DNA of 64,000 bases from Hoeflea_A sp963921345. Lineage in GTDB: Bacteria > Pseudomonadota > Alphaproteobacteria > Rhizobiales > Rhizobiaceae. Made by a program: the position numbers and the translations under genes. The notes beneath the pieces were generated by a model. The model saw nothing but the letters and a program-made list of their open reading frames with translations, made no database searches and was not told the DNA's origin. The DNA lies in the NCBI GenBank assembly GCA_963921345.3, contig CAWUFE020000004.1, forward strand, positions 90,922 through 154,921, read 5' to 3'. This document shows, in pieces, positions 11,443 through 20,256 of the stretch (position 1 is the stretch's first letter; every line of letters begins with the position of its first letter).

Positions 11443-12219
11443 GAGTCCATCTACGAATTAACGAACCGCGCGAGCCTTCGTGTCATGATCTTGATCATGG
11501 CAATCTGGATGAAAGCCGTTGCGGTTTGGGCATAGCATTCGAAATCCTTGGCCATGCGCCTGTTTGCGGTGATCCAGGCGAGAGTACGCTCGATGACCCA
11601 GCGCATGGGCAGGACCTTGAAGCCCTTGGCTGTATCACGCCCGCCGAATGTACTTCGCAACGCAGCAGCAGACCAACTGTATCGACACCGTATCGACCAG
11701 AATATGACGTTTACGGCCCTTCACTTTCTTGCCCGCATCATAGCCGATCTCGCCAAGGGCATTGGGTCCGGTCTTGGACGACTGGCTGTCGATGATGGCA
11801 GCAGTCGGTTGCGGCTCGCGGCCTTCCAGGCCTCGGCAGTCGACGTAGAGCGCATCTTGAATACGCGCCCAGGTACCATCTTCGAGAAACCGTCGGAAAT
11901 AGCCATAGACCGTGCTCTTTGGTGGAAAGTCTTTTGGCAGGTTGGCCCACGCAGCCGTTCTGCAGCACATAAAAGATCCCGCTGATCACAGATCGCAGGC
12001 ACACCCGCCGCTTGCGCCCACGCTTCGGTTGGCCCGGCAGGTGTGGGGCAATCACCGCGAATTCAAGGTCTGACATATCGCTTGTGTAACGCAGCGACGT
12101 TCTGTCATGATCACCGCGAGTGAAAGGGGTCCAAGCCATCGTGATTCCTCCGTTTGTTTCCAAACTTCGGTGAATCATGCCTCTCCCTTTCGCTCAACCG
12201 TTAATTCCCGAATGGCCTC
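11443..12219 (-). mobile_element. IS5-family (IS427-type) element, degenerate
   Basis: The ends AGAGTCCAT...AATTAACG (left) and, on the other strand, AGAGGCCAT...AATTAACG (right) form imperfect inverted repeats. Both sides are flanked by TAA (11440-11442 and 12220-12222), fitting the TNA target of the IS427 group. The single transposase gene is frameshifted. The right-hand TAA is shared with the next element, which starts immediately at 12223. Confidence 0.75.
11451..12139 (-). pseudogene. IS5-family (IS427-type) transposase, frameshifted
   Basis: Three pieces in different frames together give a DDE transposase. The N-terminal part (start at 12139, MAWTPFTRG) carries the SDLEFAVIAPHLP region. 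The middle piece (to about 11635) carries IIDSQSSKT and GYDAGKKVKGRKRHI, the first catalytic Asp region of IS427-type enzymes. The C-terminal piece (11451-11660) carries RWVIERTLAW with the last catalytic Glu and ends RRLARFVNS. At least two frameshifts separate them, so no full-length enzyme can be made. The adjacent intact IS427-type transposase shows the same order of motifs and confirms the reading. Confidence 0.8.
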
Positions 12220-12222
12220 TAA

Positions 12223-13153
12223 GAGCCTGACTCAAAAGTTTTTCAGACATAACAGCACCTTGCGAGGCGCCGTGTCATGAGCCGGATACTCGAGATGAGC
12301 GTCCATGCGGTGGAAACCTCGATTTTGCGCTCCCAGTCCTTCGCCAATCGCCGGCAGCGCCCAAGCCATGCAAATGTCCGCTCCACCACCCATCGTCGCG
12401 GAAGAACCACGAACCCTTTCGCCGTATCGCTGCGTTTGACAACCTCGATTGTCCAATCGCCGTGGCCGGCAATCGCCTCGCGCAACTGCTGGCCGGCATA
12501 GGCACTATCGGCAAACAGGTGACGCAACCAGGGGAACCGGTAGCGAATGGCCTTGATGAGCGCGCATGCGCCATCGCGGTCCTGAATGTTGGCCGCGGTA
12601 ACGATCACAAACAACAGCAATCCGATCGTGTCGACAACAATGTGGCGCTTGCGACCCTTGACCTTTTTTCCGGCGTCATATCCGCGAACGCCCCCGCTTT
12701 CAGTGGTTTTGACGCTTTGGCTGTCGATCACTCCGGCCGTTGGACTGGCTTCGCGGCCCTCCAGTTCACGGGTATTGAGAACCAGAAGGCAATTGATGGT
12801 TTCCAGCAGACCCGTGTAGGTCCAGTAATAGAAATAGCCCTGAACAGTCGACACCGGCGGGAAGTCGCTGGGCAGCATGCGCCACTGGCAACCGCTGCCG
12901 GCCATGTACTGGATTGCGTTGAAAACCTCACGCAATTTTGTCGTGCGTGGTCGTCCACCTGTTTTGGCCGGTGGCAGCAGCGGTTTGATGATTTCCCATT
13001 CGGCATCTGTCAAATCGGTTGGATAGCGACCGGTTTCGCGTGTATGCTCAGCGCGAGCGGTATCATCCCACGGCATCGTGATCCTCCGTTCTTCGTTTAA
13101 AGACGTTGAATCACAAACCATTGATATCGCTCAAATACTTTCCGTTCAGGCTC
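12223..13153 (-). mobile_element. IS5-family (IS427-type) insertion sequence, intact
   Basis: The terminal GAGCCTGA (12223-12230) and TCAGGCTC (13146-13153) form perfect 8-bp inverted ends. TAA flanks both sides (12220-12222 and 13154-13156). The 931-bp unit holds one intact transposase gene. It abuts the degenerate IS427-type element at the shared TAA. Confidence 0.85.
12243..13076 (-). CDS. IS5-family (IS427-type) DDE transposase
   Basis: The 277-residue product begins MPWDDTARAEHTRETG; an upstream in-frame start at 13121 is less likely because GGAGGATC precedes the 13076 ATG. It has the N-terminal LTDAEWEIIKPLLP region, then GVIDSQSVKTTESGG with the first catalytic Asp, GYDAGKKVKGRKRHI, LFADSAYAGQ with the second Asp, and RWVVERTFAWLGRCRR with the catalytic Glu. 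This is a full-length cut-and-paste transposase acting on the ends of its own element. Nothing in it appears broken, so the element may still be mobile. Confidence 0.93.
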   Translation of the reverse strand: MPWDDTARAEHTRETGRYPTDLTDAEWEIIKPLLPPAKTGGRPRTTKLREVFNAIQYMAGSGCQWRMLPSDFPPVSTVQGYFYYWTYTGLLETINCLLVLNTRELEGREASPTAGVIDSQSVKTTESGGVRGYDAGKKVKGRKRHIVVDTIGLLLFVIVTAANIQDRDGACALIKAIRYRFPWLRHLFADSAYAGQQLREAIAGHGDWTIEVVKRSDTAKGFVVLPRRWVVERTFAWLGRCRRLAKDWERKIEVSTAWTLISSIRLMTRRLARCCYV

Positions 13154-13253
13154 TAAGGCTTTAGCCTCAAACGGCGCCTGTCCAATTCCTAGTACGCATC
13201 ATCGGATCAGGGATTGATTGGAGGAGCGCATAGTCAATTGCAATGATCGCAAC

Positions 13254-16200
13254 ATGAAGAAAGTCACCAATATCATACAGCTAAGTGCTTCTGACCTCGT
13301 AGGTCATTTGAATTGCAACCATCTGACGGAACTCGACCTGAATGTCGTTTCCGGTGCGCTCGAAAAGCCGAAAGTCTGGGATCCGCTGCTGGAAATTCTT
13401 CGCGAACGAGGCCATCGCCACGAGCAAGAATTTGTGCAGCACTTGGCGGATCAAGGGCTTGCGAGCGTCGTCATTGACGGCGTGGACATAACCGATGGCG
13501 CAGTATCCGAAACTTTGGAAGCGATGAAAAGTGAGGCCGATATCATCATTCAGGCCGCTCTTCGCCACGAGCGCTGGTCAGGACGCGCCGACATCCTTCG
13601 CCGCGTCGAAACGCCCAGCGATCTTGGTACTTGGTCGTACGAGATCATCGATACGAAGCTTGCGCGCGAGACCAAGGCAGGTTCGGTCCTCCAGCTTTGT
13701 CTCTATGCCGATTTGCTGCACGAGACGCAGGGGACCCCGCCTGAATTTGTCTACGTTGTTGCGCCCTGGTCGAACTTCGAGCCGCAGCAATTCCGCTATA
13801 CTGATTACGCGGCCTATTTCAGGAAAGCCAAGGCAGCCATCGAAGACGCGACCATGGACGATGCGCCGCCCTCGCACTACCCCGAGCCAAAAGAGCATTG
13901 CGACATTTGCCGCTGGCGTGAGCGTTGCGAAAAAAGACGACGCGAAGACGATCATCTTTGCCTTGTCGCCAGGATTAGTAAGAACCAAACGAGCGAGCTT
14001 TATGAACATGGCATCACAACGGCTGCGGCGCTAGCCGCCATGCCAGTGCCTATGTCCTGGAAACCTCAACGCGGCTCCCCGCTTTCGTTCGAGAAAGCAC
14101 GCGAGCAAGCCCGCATCCAGATCGAATCCCGCGAAGCAGGTGAACTGAAATATGAGATCCTAGCGGTTTTTCCAGCGGGCGGTCTTTGCCTTTTGCCCGA
14201 GCCATCGGATGGTGACGTCTTCTTCGATATTGAAAGCGATGCCTTTGTTGGTGAGCACGGCCTCGAATATCTCTTCGGCTATCGCTTCCGAGATGATGAA
14301 GGGAACTGGACCTATACGGCAGATTGGGCCTTTGACCGTGAAGCCGAGAAGGCAATCTTCGAGCGCTTCGTTGATTTCGTGAGCGCACGCCGCAAGACCT
14401 ATCCTGACCTTCACGTATATCACTACGCGCCCTACGAGCCGGGCGCTCTGAAACGTTTAATGGGCCGCTATGCCAGCCGAGAGAACGAGATAGATAACTT
14501 CCTGCGCGGGCACGTTCTTGTCGATCTCTATGGCGTGGTGCGCAACGCTTTGCGCGCTGGAGTGGAGAGTTACTCGATCAAGAAGCTGGAGCCGATCTAC
14601 GGCTTTGTGCGTCATACAGGCCTGCCAGATGCCAACATGGCTTTAGCCAGCCTTCAGGCCGGACTTGAACTCGGCGATCCGGACTCGATCAGCGAGGAGG
14701 ATCGGAACACCGTCCAAGGTTACAACGAGGATGACTGCGCCTCGACCGTTGCCTTACAGGAATGGCTAGAGGCACGCAGGCAAGAGCTCATCGACCAAGG
14801 CACCGATGTGCCACGACCGGCAATCCCTGAGGGCCAGGAACAAGAGAAGTTTACGGAGCGCCAACTGGCGATCCAGGCTATTATTGAACGCCTGACAGCC
14901 GATGTGCCTGTAGACAGTGAGGAACGCAGCGATGAGCAGCAAGCGCGTTGGGTGCTCGCCTATCTGCTCGAATGGCATTGGCGCGAAGAAAAGGCTACCT
15001 GGTGGGAGTACTTCAGGCTGGCCGGGCTCACGCCAGAAGAGCTCGTCGATGAGCGCGCGGCGTTGTCGAACCTCAGCTTTGACGCAACCATTGACCAGTC
15101 GGCAAAAGGCATCCCGACTGATCGTTATCGCTTCATTCAACAGGACACAGACATTCGTGGCGGAGAGAATTTGAGATCAACTGGCGGTGAGACATTCGGC
15201 AGCCTGGTTGCCCTAAACACGGATGAGCGCACCGTCGATATCAAGAAGATGAGCAAGACCGCAAACATTCATCCTGAGGCCGTTTACGCCTTCGAGAATT
15301 TTCCAAGCAAAGAGCAGGCAAACGCGATCTTTCGTATCGCCGAGCATGTTGCCGATCGCGGCATTGAAGGCGACGGGCCGTTTTTTGCAGCTCGAGCTCT
15401 GCTCTTGCGGCAAAGGCCGCGTATCGGTGGCGAGCCGATCCGAAAGGAGAATGAAAGTCCTCTGGAAAGCGCACTTCGCATTGCCGAAAATTTGGACGGC
15501 GGTGTCCTGCCCATTCAAGGCCCCCCCGGAACCGGGAAGACGTTTACCGGCGCTCGGATGATTTGCCGGTTGGTCGAACGCGGCCTTAGGGTCGGCATCA
15601 CGGCCAACTCGCACAAAGTCATCCGCAATCTGCTGGACAGCGTCGTCATGGCCTCAGTCGAGATGGGCACCAATCTCACCTGCATTCAAAAGCCTGGCGA
15701 GCGTGAGCCAGACCAAGATCGGCTTGTCTTCGCCAAAAGCAACGATGACGTCTTCTCGGCGCTCGGTTCGGGGCGCTGCCAGGTGGCAGGCGGAACGAGT
15801 TTCTTGTGGGCTCGCGAGGATGCGAGCCAAACGCTCGATGTGTTGGTTGTCGATGAAGCGGCGCAAATGTCACTGGCCAACGTTGTCGCCGTATCGCAAG
15901 CCGCGAATACGTTGATTCTGCTCGGCGATACGCAACAACTCGACCAACCTAGCCAAGGCTCTCACCCAGACGGCACAGATGCCTCATCCCTCCAGCACAT
16001 CCTCGGCGACGAACACACGATCAGTGCCGACCAAGGCCTCTTCTTAGAGCAGACATGGCGTCTTCACCCTGAAATCTGTGCCTTCATTTCCGAGCTCTTC
16101 TACGACGGGAAGCTGTACGCGAAGGAAGAATGTGCGCTACAAAAGATTATCTCAGAAGGCCCAATCAGCGGCAGTGGGCTCCGCTATCTGGCGGTCCCCC

Positions 16201-16655
16201 ATAACGGTAATAAGAGCTTCTCTATCGAGGAGGCCGACGCCACCGCCAAGCTCGTGAACGCTATTCTGGCCAGCAAGCCAAGTTGGATTGACCGTGACGG
16301 CGAGGAGCATGAACTCACGCTTGAGGATATCCTCATCATAACGCCCTACAACGCCCAGGTTTTCGAGATACAACAGCGACTGCCGAACGCGCGTGTCGGC
16401 ACAGTGGACAAGTTCCAGGGCCAAGAAGCGCCCATCGCGATCTATTCCATGGCAACGTCCAGCCATGCGGATGCGCCGCGCGGCATGGAGTTCCTTTACA
16501 GTGCCAACCGCTTCAATGTCGCGATATCACGCGGCCAATGCGTCGCGATCCTGATCGCATCGCCCGATGTATTCGAGGCTGAGTGCAAAAACCCGCGCCA
16601 GATGCAACTTGCCAATGCATTTTGTCGGTATCTGGAGATGTCTTCTGTCTTTTAG
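13254..16655 (+). CDS. TM0106-type RecB-like nuclease fused to superfamily 1 helicase
   Basis: The 1,133-residue protein has three parts. The N-terminal ~330 residues match the TM0106-type RecB-like nuclease: DTKLARETKAG holds the acidic/Lys catalytic core and a late Cys cluster (HCDICRWRERC) could bind an Fe-S cluster. The middle has an RNase H-like region with DVFFDIESDAF. The C-terminal part is a Dna2/UPF1-like helicase with Walker A GPPGTGKT near residue 756, Walker B VVDEAAQM near 866, then GDTQQLDQP and a final motif NVAISRGQC. It probably unwinds and cuts nucleic acid. The ATG at 13254 is chosen; a TTG at 13218 is possible but a GGAGG lies inside that extension. It stands alone, convergent with the KTSC/HerA/SIR2 operon, in a defence-rich region. 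A DNA-defence or repair role is inference. Confidence 0.85.
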   Translation: MKKVTNIIQLSASDLVGHLNCNHLTELDLNVVSGALEKPKVWDPLLEILRERGHRHEQEFVQHLADQGLASVVIDGVDITDGAVSETLEAMKSEADIIIQAALRHERWSGRADILRRVETPSDLGTWSYEIIDTKLARETKAGSVLQLCLYADLLHETQGTPPEFVYVVAPWSNFEPQQFRYTDYAAYFRKAKAAIEDATMDDAPPSHYPEPKEHCDICRWRERCEKRRREDDHLCLVARISKNQTSELYEHGITTAAALAAMPVPMSWKPQRGSPLSFEKAREQARIQIESREAGELKYEILAVFPAGGLCLLPEPSDGDVFFDIESDAFVGEHGLEYLFGYRFRDDEGNWTYTADWAFDREAEKAIFERFVDFVSARRKTYPDLHVYHYAPYEPGALKRLMGRYASRENEIDNFLRGHVLVDLYGVVRNALRAGVESYSIKKLEPIYGFVRHTGLPDANMALASLQAGLELGDPDSISEEDRNTVQGYNEDDCASTVALQEWLEARRQELIDQGTDVPRPAIPEGQEQEKFTERQLAIQAIIERLTADVPVDSEERSDEQQARWVLAYLLEWHWREEKATWWEYFRLAGLTPEELVDERAALSNLSFDATIDQSAKGIPTDRYRFIQQDTDIRGGENLRSTGGETFGSLVALNTDERTVDIKKMSKTANIHPEAVYAFENFPSKEQANAIFRIAEHVADRGIEGDGPFFAARALLLRQRPRIGGEPIRKENESPLESALRIAENLDGGVLPIQGPPGTGKTFTGARMICRLVERGLRVGITANSHKVIRNLLDSVVMASVEMGTNLTCIQKPGEREPDQDRLVFAKSNDDVFSALGSGRCQVAGGTSFLWAREDASQTLDVLVVDEAAQMSLANVVAVSQAANTLILLGDTQQLDQPSQGSHPDGTDASSLQHILGDEHTISADQGLFLEQTWRLHPEICAFISELFYDGKLYAKEECALQKIISEGPISGSGLRYLAVPHNGNKSFSIEEADATAKLVNAILASKPSWIDRDGEEHELTLEDILIITPYNAQVFEIQQRLPNARVGTVDKFQGQEAPIAIYSMATSSHADAPRGMEFLYSANRFNVAISRGQCVAILIASPDVFEAECKNPRQMQLANAFCRYLEMSSVF

Positions 16656-16776
16656 AGGACTGCCTTCTTGCCGCATCTGATTCCAATTAACCCACCCGCG
16701 AATACGGGTAGGCATTCTTTATATAGGTATTCAGGAAGCGGCCCTTTGAGGGATCGTTCATTATAGCGTGTTCGTT

Positions 16777-17352
16777 TTACGTGAATTCACAGCCGACTGC
16801 CTTGAAATAGTTTCTGCATTCCTGCGGCGAGAACAGGTGGCAGATCTGCCCGATCGCCTTCCAGACGTCGTCAAAGGTTCTGGCACCGGCTTTTCTCAGA
16901 TGGGCCTTGAGCTTTGAAAAGGCCATTTCAATGGGATTGAGGTCAGGGGAGTATTTCGGCAGGAACAGGAACCAGGCGCCGACCTCCTTCAGCATCTGTT
17001 TGGCCTTTTCGCTCTTGTGAGAGGATAGGTTGTCGAGCAGCACGACATCGCCCCTGTTGAGTTCCGGGACCAATTGGGTCTCAACATACAGCTCGAACAG
17101 TTCTTTGTTCATGGCGCGATCAATGACCCAAGGGGCAACCAGACCATGGCACCGCAAGCCGGCGATGAGGGTCTGGGTCTTCCAATTACCATGAGGAACG
17201 AAGTCAATGAGACGCTCTCCCATCGGTGCCCAGCCGGTCTGCTTGGTCATTTTGGTGTTTGTGGATGTCTCATCGATGAACACAAGTCTTTCAATGGCCC
17301 GGTTCAGATAAGGAAGGCGCCCTGTCTGCCAGAGGCGGCGGTTCCGTTTCAC
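16777..17352 (-). CDS. IS630-family transposase, DDE catalytic frame (orfB)
   Basis: This frame carries the catalytic half: FIDETSTNTKMT with the first Asp, VVLLDNLSSHKS with the second Asp, and LPKYSPDLNPIEMAFSKLK with the final acidic residue. It has no good ribosome site of its own and overlaps orfA, so it is probably translated as a fusion through a -1 frameshift at the A7G slip site 17386-17393. The fused protein would be about 325 residues, the usual size for the family. Confidence 0.88.
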   Translation of the reverse strand: MKRNRRLWQTGRLPYLNRAIERLVFIDETSTNTKMTKQTGWAPMGERLIDFVPHGNWKTQTLIAGLRCHGLVAPWVIDRAMNKELFELYVETQLVPELNRGDVVLLDNLSSHKSEKAKQMLKEVGAWFLFLPKYSPDLNPIEMAFSKLKAHLRKAGARTFDDVWKAIGQICHLFSPQECRNYFKAVGCEFT

Positions 17353-17735
17353 GTCGCTGCGGTGCTGTTCCTTGGCATAAAGTGTCTTTTTTTGTGTGAC
17401 AGACCGAGACTGTGCAGCATCTGGCCGACCGGCGAACGATTGACCTTCAGGTCAAATTCCTCCTTCAGTTCCAGGCAGAGCTGTCGTAGCGTAATGTCCC
17501 GTTTTTGCTCTACGCGCTTCCGGATCCAGTCCTTGTAGGGGGCAAGTTTGCCGTGGCCGGTATTGCCCGGATTGTGTCTGGGAGCAAGCGAACCGGTCTC
17601 TCGTTTCAGCTTGACCATGTCATTCACGAACTTGATGGAGACCTTGAAATGGCCGGCCGTTGCACGATGCGTATGGCCTTCTTCAACATGGGCCACAACA
17701 CGTTCCCGTAACTCAATAGGATGAGGCTTGGGCAT
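17349..17735 (-). CDS. IS630-family transposase, N-terminal frame (orfA)
   Basis: The 128-residue product begins MPKPHPIELRERVV and is the helix-turn-helix half (VVAHVEEGHTHRATAGHFKVS) of an IS630 transposase, running on to LGLSHKKRHF before it stops. A heptanucleotide slip site AAAAAAAG (17393 down to 17386) lies at the HKK codons. Shifting one base back there gives HKKTLYAKEQHRSDVKRNRR and continues into the DDE half, which is how many IS630 elements make their full enzyme. Without the shift this short protein is made. Confidence 0.85.
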   Translation of the reverse strand: MPKPHPIELRERVVAHVEEGHTHRATAGHFKVSIKFVNDMVKLKRETGSLAPRHNPGNTGHGKLAPYKDWIRKRVEQKRDITLRQLCLELKEEFDLKVNRSPVGQMLHSLGLSHKKRHFMPRNSTAAT

Positions 17736-19476
17736 TACAAATCTTCCCGAATCGAAACAAAAAATGTCGCCCCAACAAAATTCTGAATCATATTCGCGCC
17801 CAGAAGGAAATCCCGAATCTACAAAACCTCGACACGCTCTAGCTGATCGTGTATGTTCATAGGCACATTGTAGTACTGATAAATCGATCCGTTTAGAAAC
17901 TCCACTTCTAAGGTTTGAGACGGCTCGTCGTATCCGATTGATGCAATGTTTGAAGACGCTACAGAATATCTTTCCATTAATCCCTCCCTCAATCGTCCTT
18001 CGATTCATCCGTCGCTGGTGCACGCGTGATTGTCACAGGATTGACCGTCGCCCGAGGCCGTTGGGCACGCCAGGAGGCTACCACCCGATCATACCCTTCC
18101 ACACGGCGCGGCAATGACCACTCCTTTGCGACTTTGGGATCAGCACTTCTCGGCCTGTTTTTTTCGTCAGGCAGGGTAATGCGGCAGCGCATTGGGAGCT
18201 TTGCGGCCTCGCCCATCACGATGGCCTCACCTGTTCTCAACACAGGGAGCACTTCAAGCAAGGAAACCAAGCCGTCGGGTAGCGTGCCCTGAACACGCTG
18301 ACGGTCTGTAGGATTGGACAAGCGCAGGGCAAAGTAAGTCCCACACTGCGAAAGGATCGTCTCATCGACCTCAGATGGTCTCTGGCTGATCACCATCGAA
18401 CCGACACCGTATTTGCGTCCTTCCTTGGCAATCTTCTTTGCGGTTTCAAGCGCAAGCATTTCACCTTCAGATGAGAGATACCGATGCGCTTCCTCCATCA
18501 CCAGGAGGAGTGGTCGCCATTTGCCGCCCTCGGATTTCTCGCGGCTCCAGTACAGAGACTCATAAACGATTTTCAAAATCGAACCTACGAGCCGCTCAAG
18601 CACCGCACTGGGTACTCCCGATAGATCGAGAATTGTAATAGGCTTCTCTCCGCCAAGCCAACCCGCAAGAAGTATGTCAAGATCGTTCGTTATCGTTCCA
18701 TCAAGCGCAGGCTCCCAAGGTCCTGGATGGAGAAGAAAATCGTAGCGTCGATCTAGCAAGCGTGAGCGAAGCAGATTGAGCTGTCTTCGGATTCCGTGTG
18801 CTTGCTGATTAAGAAACGGCCCCTGAGCACCCATTGCATGGGGCTTGTACTTCGGGGGGATTAGATCATCGGCATCTCCATTGTCCTGCTTTGTTGATTG
18901 ATCTCGTGAAGCGCCTTCGAATGTGGCGACCTCAAAATCAATCAGTTCGTGCCATAGCTTCTTTAGGCTAAATGGAAGTGGCGTATCGACCGTGATGGAG
19001 GTTTTTTCAACACCCGAGAACGGCTTTGCCTCATGAGCTTTGACCTTCAGCTCGAAGATTTTGTCCGTGAAAGCTGTCTCGCGCGGACCCTCGACGCCGC
19101 CAGTGAGAAAATTCAAGAGATCGGTGGAGTCCAGCGCCCAATATGGGATATACAGCTTCTCTTCGCCAGGTTGTGGGTCCACAGAGAATACGGTCGCTAC
19201 ATCGGCAAGAGCACCTGAATATTCTCCATGGATATCCAGCATGAGAATCCGAGCGCTCGGGTAGCTTTGTTCGTCTTGTTGCGGGCTTGTGATGGATCGC
19301 AAAAGGCTAGCGATAGTGGTGGACTTTCCCGAGCCCGTGGAACCCAATACCGCAGAATGCCGCGTAATGTCAAGCGACACCTACTCTTACGAGTTAAGGC
19401 GACACCCAGTGTTACGAGGACTGCGCGATTTTGGGGGCGTACGCCCCCCAAATCGCGGCGCCAAAATTTTGCCCGT

Positions 19477-20256
19477 TCAGGCGCTCTCTTTTGTCAGAAG
19501 TTCTTCGAGGTCGCGCAGCCGATATGAGCGGCCTTTGATGTTGAGCACATGAGATCGATGAAGGAGCCGATCGAGGATCGCGGCAGCAAGGACTTCATCG
19601 CCGGCGAGCAACTCGGTCCAGTCGCGAATGCTCTTGTTGGTGGTGATGATCATCGCACCCCGAGCGTAGCGATAGCTGACCAGCCGGAAGAACAGGCCGG
19701 CCTCTTCCCGGTTCATCGGATCAAAGCCCATTTCGTCGATCAGCAGCAGCGAACTGGACATGTATTTCCGGCCCTTTAGCCTTGTAGGCGGCAGAAGCGC
19801 GTCCGCCTTGATGGCCGTCAGCAGTTCATCAAAGCGATAGTACTGGACTGAGAAGCCGAGTTGGATCGCCCGGATGCCCAGTCCCACGAGCAAGTGCGAC
19901 TTCCCGACCCCGGGCGGCCCCTGAAGCAGGACAACCTCGGCATTCCGGATCCAGGCCCCGGTCGCCAAGGTGTCGATGCGGGAACGCTCGATTGCCGGCT
20001 GGAAGGCAAAATCGAAGTTTTCCAACGTCTGCCCGGTCGGGATTTTCGACGTCTTCATCATCGTCTTGATGCGCCGTTCTTCGCGGCCGGCACGCTCAAT
20101 GTCGAGAATCCGTTCAAGTAACTGGTGAGCGGACATCTCGGTGCTGACGGCCTCCGACAGCAAAGTGTCCAGCGCCTCGGATGCGTAACCAAGGCCGAGT
20201 GCGTCCAGCTTCTCGCGGGTTACGTCAATATCCAGTTTTACGCTCCGAGACGTCAT
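19477..20256 (-). CDS. istB: IS21-family helper ATPase IstB
   Basis: The 259-residue product is a DnaC-like AAA+ ATPase. Walker A is GPPGVGKSHLLVG, Walker B is LLLIDEMGF, and later NKSIRDWTELLAGDEVLAAAILDRLLHRS matches the IstB C-terminal region. It binds DNA and loads IstA at the target. Its start overlaps the istA stop. The second copy of the element encodes an identical-looking protein. Confidence 0.96.
   Translation of the reverse strand: MTSRSVKLDIDVTREKLDALGLGYASEALDTLLSEAVSTEMSAHQLLERILDIERAGREERRIKTMMKTSKIPTGQTLENFDFAFQPAIERSRIDTLATGAWIRNAEVVLLQGPPGVGKSHLLVGLGIRAIQLGFSVQYYRFDELLTAIKADALLPPTRLKGRKYMSSSLLLIDEMGFDPMNREEAGLFFRLVSYRYARGAMIITTNKSIRDWTELLAGDEVLAAAILDRLLHRSHVLNIKGRSYRLRDLEELLTKESA

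Larger units (their letters stand above)
16764..17839 (-). mobile_element. IS630-family insertion sequence inside a KTSC gene
   Basis: The 1,076-bp element is bounded by a duplicated TA (16762-16763 and 17840-17841), the IS630/Tc1 target. Its ends read TAGCGTGT and, on the other strand, GAGCGTGT, aligning directly after the TA. Removing the element and one TA rejoins a KTSC-domain gene in frame. It carries two overlapping transposase frames. Confidence 0.88.
16687..17977 (-). pseudogene. KTSC-domain small protein, split by IS630
   Basis: Reading 17977-17840 and then 16761-16687 on the minus strand gives a continuous 70-residue protein. It starts MERYSVASSNIASIGYDE, has LEVEFLNGSIYQYYNVP and ends with FLNTYIKNAYPYSRVG, the KTSC-domain pattern (a small domain also found with lysyl-tRNA synthetases). 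GGGAGGG lies just upstream of the ATG. The gene starts 11 bp after the HerA stop on the same strand, so it was the third gene of the SIR2-HerA operon. The insertion after codon 46 breaks it. Its contribution to the system is unknown. Confidence 0.8.
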
